Below, piece by piece: positions 60,750 through 64,000 of a stretch of DNA of 64,000 bases. The position numbers and the translations under genes were made by a program. The notes under the pieces are model-generated. The model saw only the letters and a list, made by a program, of their open reading frames with translations. It did not search any database and was not told the origin of the DNA. Origin of the DNA: Paenibacillus ferrarius (GTDB taxonomy: Bacteria > Bacillota > Bacilli > Paenibacillales > NBRC-103111); the NCBI RefSeq assembly GCF_002027705.1, contig NZ_MBTG01000066.1, positions 62,001 to 126,000 on the forward strand. Direction: 5' to 3'. Positions within the stretch are counted from its first letter, which is position 1. Every line of letters starts with the position of its first letter.

Positions 60750-61790
60750 TCATTCTACTAACACAAACTTATCCGCATTCTCGATATATCGGTACTTCCT
60801 GAGACCAATATCCTGTTTCAGCACCGTAAACATTCCTGATGCTTCTTCGTAGGACACTACATCTTGTTCGCCTGCCCCAAGCGTCTCTCGTACGCTGACC
60901 CAATATAATTGCTCCGCATTTTCCTTGAAGATATAAATCTGTCCAGTTGTATTAGAAACAGCGATAGCTTCTTCCAATCCATCTCCGTTGAGATCGCGTT
61001 CGTACATCGTCGCATTATCGAACTCCAAATAACTGGCCATTCCCCCGTTTTGCTCACGATTATAATAAGTACATACACGGATGCCATCGGCTCCGCATAC
61101 TAGCCATATTTTCAGAGTCTGGTGACCAAATACACGCGTTACAGCCATCTGAGCATCATAGAGGTTGCCAGTCCCAAAGTCATATATAACCTCAGGTCCG
61201 GTTAAGCCGTCAACGGTGTATCCAAAATGTTCTTCCCCTTTTTTGAAGTATGGCAACTTGGGGTCATCCTTAATCGCCTTATACTTCAAGAGGGTGCCAA
61301 AACCGTCCAAATCCTTTTTGCTCAGCACTTCGATATCAGTATAGGATATCTTGTAGATCATCCGATTGTCATAAGCATGCAGCGGGTTCACCTTATTGCC
61401 CAATCCTGGCAGGATGTCGGGGTCGTTCATGGAAATTATGCTGCCATTGCCAGTGAGTCTGGCGTCGAGCAGCTTATACGCAAAAGGATGTTCCTTGTTG
61501 GTGTCATTACCCGAAACGGATTGAAATGGAGTTCCTGCCGGAGGGGATGCGGCTTGCTCGCTTTTTTTAAATAAAACCCCTTCATTTGTTACAAGCAGCA
61601 AGGACAATCCCAGTGCCATGCATACCAATATTGCCGCCAACACTTGTTTAACCGACTGCAAATACCGCGTTTCGCGTCGATCAACCTTGCTTAATACAGA
61701 CCGCTTTAATTCCTCGTCAAATGGAGTGCTTGCTATTGAGCCTTTTTTGGCAATTTCGTACCAAGCTGGTTTGGGTTCACTCACGGTCAT
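60750..61790 (-). CDS. Putative membrane anti-sigma factor with FG-GAP-like sensor part
   Basis: 346 residues: cytoplasmic N-terminus of about 48 residues (sigma-binding by inference), one membrane segment (about 49-67), and an extracytoplasmic part of about 270 residues with an Asp-rich calcium loop DLNGDGLEEA as in FG-GAP/VCBS repeats. GGAGGG precedes the ATG. It overlaps the ECF sigma gene by 14 bases, the typical sigma/anti-sigma order. Confidence 0.75.
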   Translation of the reverse strand: MTVSEPKPAWYEIAKKGSIASTPFDEELKRSVLSKVDRRETRYLQSVKQVLAAILVCMALGLSLLLVTNEGVLFKKSEQAASPPAGTPFQSVSGNDTNKEHPFAYKLLDARLTGNGSIISMNDPDILPGLGNKVNPLHAYDNRMIYKISYTDIEVLSKKDLDGFGTLLKYKAIKDDPKLPYFKKGEEHFGYTVDGLTGPEVIYDFGTGNLYDAQMAVTRVFGHQTLKIWLVCGADGIRVCTYYNREQNGGMASYLEFDNATMYERDLNGDGLEEAIAVSNTTGQIYIFKENAEQLYWVSVRETLGAGEQDVVSYEEASGMFTVLKQDIGLRKYRYIENADKFVLVE

Positions 61791-62313
61791 TTTCCCTCCA
61801 TTTCTTCTCTACCATTTTGCGCGCGCGGCTAAGTCTCGACTTGACCGTACCCTCCGATACATTCAACAAGCGAGCCATTTCGGATATCTTAAGATCATGT
61901 TCCAAATCCAGCACAAGTACTTCACGAAGTTTGGTTGACAAGCTCATCACAATTGCCCAAATATCCCGGGCCGATTGTTCGCCCAAAAAAGCCACTTCGG
62001 CGGACGCCCCAGTAGCGTGAGGCTTCACTTTCTCAAACAACATGATGCGACGCACATAGCTTGACCTGCGCACATTGATCGCTTCATTCCTCGTAATGGA
62101 CAAAAGCCACGTCTTCAACGAAGATTGCCCGCGATAAGAGCCGATATGGTTGTACACCTTAATAAAAACCTCTTGAGCCACATCGCTCGCCTGCTCGCGG
62201 TTTCGTGTGATCGCATAAGCATATTTCCATACATCAGTCCCATACTCGGTCATCAGATGGTTCAGATCGGTTTTGTCTATGTGATTCATATATGTTAGAT
62301 ATTGATAATCCAT
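61777..62313 (-). CDS. ECF-type RNA polymerase sigma factor
   Basis: 178 residues with region 2 (AYAITRNREQASDVAQEVFIKVY, SLKTWLLSITRNEAINVRR) and region 4 (LREVLVLDLEHDLKISEMARLLNVSEGTVKSRLSRAR-type HTH). Start at 62313 after GGGGGTG; Met at residue 9 is an alternative. Probably held by the membrane protein encoded next. A promoter of the ECF type lies 19 bases before its start, so it may drive its own operon. Confidence 0.9.
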   Translation of the reverse strand: MDYQYLTYMNHIDKTDLNHLMTEYGTDVWKYAYAITRNREQASDVAQEVFIKVYNHIGSYRGQSSLKTWLLSITRNEAINVRRSSYVRRIMLFEKVKPHATGASAEVAFLGEQSARDIWAIVMSLSTKLREVLVLDLEHDLKISEMARLLNVSEGTVKSRLSRARKMVEKKWRENDRE

Positions 62314-62331
62314 CTGTTCACCCCCATCCTA

Positions 62332-62360
62332 TTAGACAAGAGTAGGGCTAGAGAAGTTCC
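62332..62360 (-). promoter_or_regulatory. ECF-type promoter of the sigma operon
   Basis: Minus strand GGAACTT (62360-62354), 16-base spacer, GTCTAA (62337-62332). The GGAAC/GTC pair is the classical ECF promoter pattern. Confidence 0.7.
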
Positions 62361-62517
62361 CTTGTTGTGGTGAAAATTTGTTTTATTCTTGAAGTTGGGA
62401 TTATTGTAATTCGTTAAAATCGAAGTTTCTCAAAGGAAATCTACTACATATATCAGTCAAAGCTGGTTTTTTGCTGTATAATAACTTGAAGGTAATGGTA
62501 ATTTATTGAAATAGAAG

Positions 62518-62833
62518 GTGAATAACTTGGATGAAATATATCAGTTGATGAAAGATTTAGATTGGAATAATCTTGAATGCATCCAACAAAATGCAATAAC
62601 AGAATTAACAAAATTGAAAGATGATGACGTGATTCTTCTTGCTAAACAATCAAATGAGTTGTGTAGCAAGCCATGCTGGGACAATGCTGCGGTTGTCAAA
62701 TAGAGCAACCAAGGAAAACGATGAGTGTTGGGCAAATGGATTAATTTATTTGATTAAAGAACTGAAAATAAGTATTGAGAACTTCAATAACGTAAAAATA
62801 CTTGGGGAATTAGAAAAAATTGCCAATAGATAA
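62518..62833 (+). pseudogene. Frameshifted small helical-repeat (DUF5071/immunity-like) gene
   Basis: The first frame (62518-62703) reads DLDWNNLECIQQNAITELTK and PCWDNAAVVK then TAG. The second frame carries on the same protein: NRATKENDECWANGLIYLIKEL to 62833. Dropping one A from caaat at about 62697-62700 restores a single 105-residue product. The pattern resembles small HEAT-like proteins, some of which are immunity proteins. Start is GTG 62518 or TTG 62527, both near AGAAGG. Confidence 0.6.
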
Positions 62834-62869
62834 AAGTAAGTTTTAATTCAAATTCTGAGGAGAATTCTT

Positions 62870-63814
62870 TTGAAAAGACTTGTTCTGATTATGTTTCTGC
62901 TAATTAATATAATAATAGGTGTAGGATTGTTTATTTCTATTCCTCTTATACTAGTTTGGGGAATTGGATTAATACCTACTATTATTTTATTGATAATTTA
63001 TGTGTTTTCAAATCATTTCATTATTAGAAAGCAAGTGAAAGCAAAAAGATATTGGATAATATCGATGATTATTGTATTTGGGTATTGGATTTTATTTATC
63101 TCATATTCTTCATACAATTCTATCCATAATGTCGTAATCTCAAATTCAATTGCACCAAATTACACATTTATTGGTAATGATAGTAATATTTATTATACTA
63201 TTAAATCAAACAAACAAAGTGTTTCTAAAAGCGATATTGACTATCTAATAAAAAAACTAGGTTTTAGAGACAGTAAATTCAAAAATTTGAAATTGTTATT
63301 AGATGAGAACGATGATGGAATAGACATGTTCTTTAGTGAAAAAGAAATGACTGTTTGTAGAAATTTATATAATAATGATTACTGCAGTAGGATAGATGAG
63401 AAGAATGATTTTATTTGTACGTCATTAGTTGGAGGTATAACAAACGTTTGTAGAGCGTATAGTCGAGGAAGTAGCCAAACGGTAATAAATGATTTTAGAT
63501 TGATATTTGAGAAAACGAGAGATTTAAGAGAATCAATATCACTTGATATTGGATCTCAAATGATAGATTCCAGATCTGGTGAAGTGTTTAATTATTTACA
63601 TATTTTGAACCATAAAAAAGTAGATACAGAAGATATAAGTGCTATATTTCAGATACTCCCTAAAAGGAAAGCTCGATACTTATTTTCAGTAAATGAAGGA
63701 ATAGAGCCGAATTTAGAAAAAAATCGAAATCAATATTATATCATTTTTGATTTGTTGGGTAATAAGACAACAATTTCCAACAGTGATATACATTTTTTTA
63801 ATTTTAAAGAATAG
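62870..63814 (+). CDS. Membrane protein of unknown function, AT-rich
   Basis: 314 residues, not recognised. Three N-terminal membrane segments (about 3-24, 27-50, 60-80), then an extracytoplasmic domain of about 230 residues with four Cys that may form disulfides (VCRNLYNNDYC, DFICTSLVGGITNVC). Codon use is much more AT-rich than in the core genes, as in the frameshifted gene just upstream, hinting at acquisition. TTG start after GAGGAG. Confidence 0.65.
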   Translation: MKRLVLIMFLLINIIIGVGLFISIPLILVWGIGLIPTIILLIIYVFSNHFIIRKQVKAKRYWIISMIIVFGYWILFISYSSYNSIHNVVISNSIAPNYTFIGNDSNIYYTIKSNKQSVSKSDIDYLIKKLGFRDSKFKNLKLLLDENDDGIDMFFSEKEMTVCRNLYNNDYCSRIDEKNDFICTSLVGGITNVCRAYSRGSSQTVINDFRLIFEKTRDLRESISLDIGSQMIDSRSGEVFNYLHILNHKKVDTEDISAIFQILPKRKARYLFSVNEGIEPNLEKNRNQYYIIFDLLGNKTTISNSDIHFFNFKE

Positions 63815-63842
63815 ATGTAGAGTACAGGTGTACGATTTATAA

Positions 63843-64000
63843 ATATATGGTGATTGTAATAAGAGAGAGCATGAATTTCGCAAGGACGGAGTCAAACTGG
63901 CATTTGCATTTGTCGAAGATTTAAATGATTTTGCAGGTGTGGATTACAAAAAGCTCGATTTGGTTGAATTAGTTGGAGTGAAGTATCAATCATTAGTCCT
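63843..64000 (+). other. Start-less coding fragment running off the window
   Basis: Open frame from 63843 to the end: EHEFRKDGVKLAFAFVEDL and VDYKKLDLVELVGVKYQ read like real protein, but no start codon with a ribosome site is present and a TAA precedes the frame. It may be a 5'-truncated gene remnant that continues beyond the window. Family not recognised. Confidence 0.35.

Overview
The window looks like chromosome from a spore-forming member of the Bacillota, most probably Paenibacillaceae. The reasons are strong AGGAGG-type ribosome sites, many TTG and GTG starts, a PrsA foldase carrying a copper-amine-oxidase-like 'stalk' domain, YesM/YesN-type two-component genes, spore-surface genes and a ParE/ParC pair close to Bacillus-type topoisomerase IV. 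No rRNA, tRNA, CRISPR array, insertion sequence or intact prophage was seen. This assignment is inferred from gene content only.

Layout. 1-9858: 3' part of a two-headed dynamin-like GTPase, a heterodimeric ABC exporter, a GDSL/SGNH hydrolase and an ABC-2 type transporter. 9923-14356: parE-parC. 14347-18009: a small ORF, a MarR regulator, a pseudouridine synthase/methyltransferase pair and a PrsA-like lipid-free foldase. 18185-23847: the glycogen operon glgBCDA with tight or overlapping junctions. 23998-27104: cardiolipin synthase, a VOC protein and a DUF7002/ART-like protein. 27176-29867: a Fur-controlled siderophore-binding lipoprotein followed by a Btr-like AraC regulator that has its own binding-protein domain.

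30251-34788 is the most interesting part, a spore-surface island. It holds a 160-triplet collagen-like protein with a BclA-like head, a basic/proline-rich protein whose C-terminus looks like a variant Ena fold, two clear S-type endospore-appendage (Ena, DUF3992) subunits with the conserved cysteine pattern, and a cupin. Together these could build disulfide-linked spore fibres with a collagen-like tip and a dedicated anchor.

35334-44465 is a complete sugar-sensing and uptake locus: membrane-anchored binding-protein sensor, LytS/YesM-type kinase, YesN-type regulator, two related sugar-binding lipoproteins, a double-cassette ATPase and a permease. It is framed on both sides by diverged copies of one four-unit palindromic repeat with identical unit spacing (51, 61, 51 bp).

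44885-51255 is a looser accessory stretch. It has a decayed AraC gene, a BetI-like TetR/DUF4180/SUMF1 set, a Crp/Fnr regulator and a DUF2892 gene sharing one operator motif, a truncated acyltransferase, and a glycosyltransferase with a DUF6056 membrane protein. 51377-54583 is a compact operon (DUF6530, MoxR-type AAA+, VWA protein, degenerate GIY-YIG protein) with a good sigma-A promoter, four 8-bp tandem repeats in the leader, and an A10 run at the AAA+/VWA junction that could fuse the two by -1 slippage.

54723-64000: a lipoprotein, two GNAT acetyltransferases, a TetR/HXXEE pair with tandem operators, a deletion scar that leaves only the tail of an oligopeptide ABC ATPase in front of a HAD phosphatase and a LacI regulator, a small membrane protein, an ECF sigma/anti-sigma pair with a matching promoter, a frameshifted small gene and an AT-rich membrane protein of unknown function.
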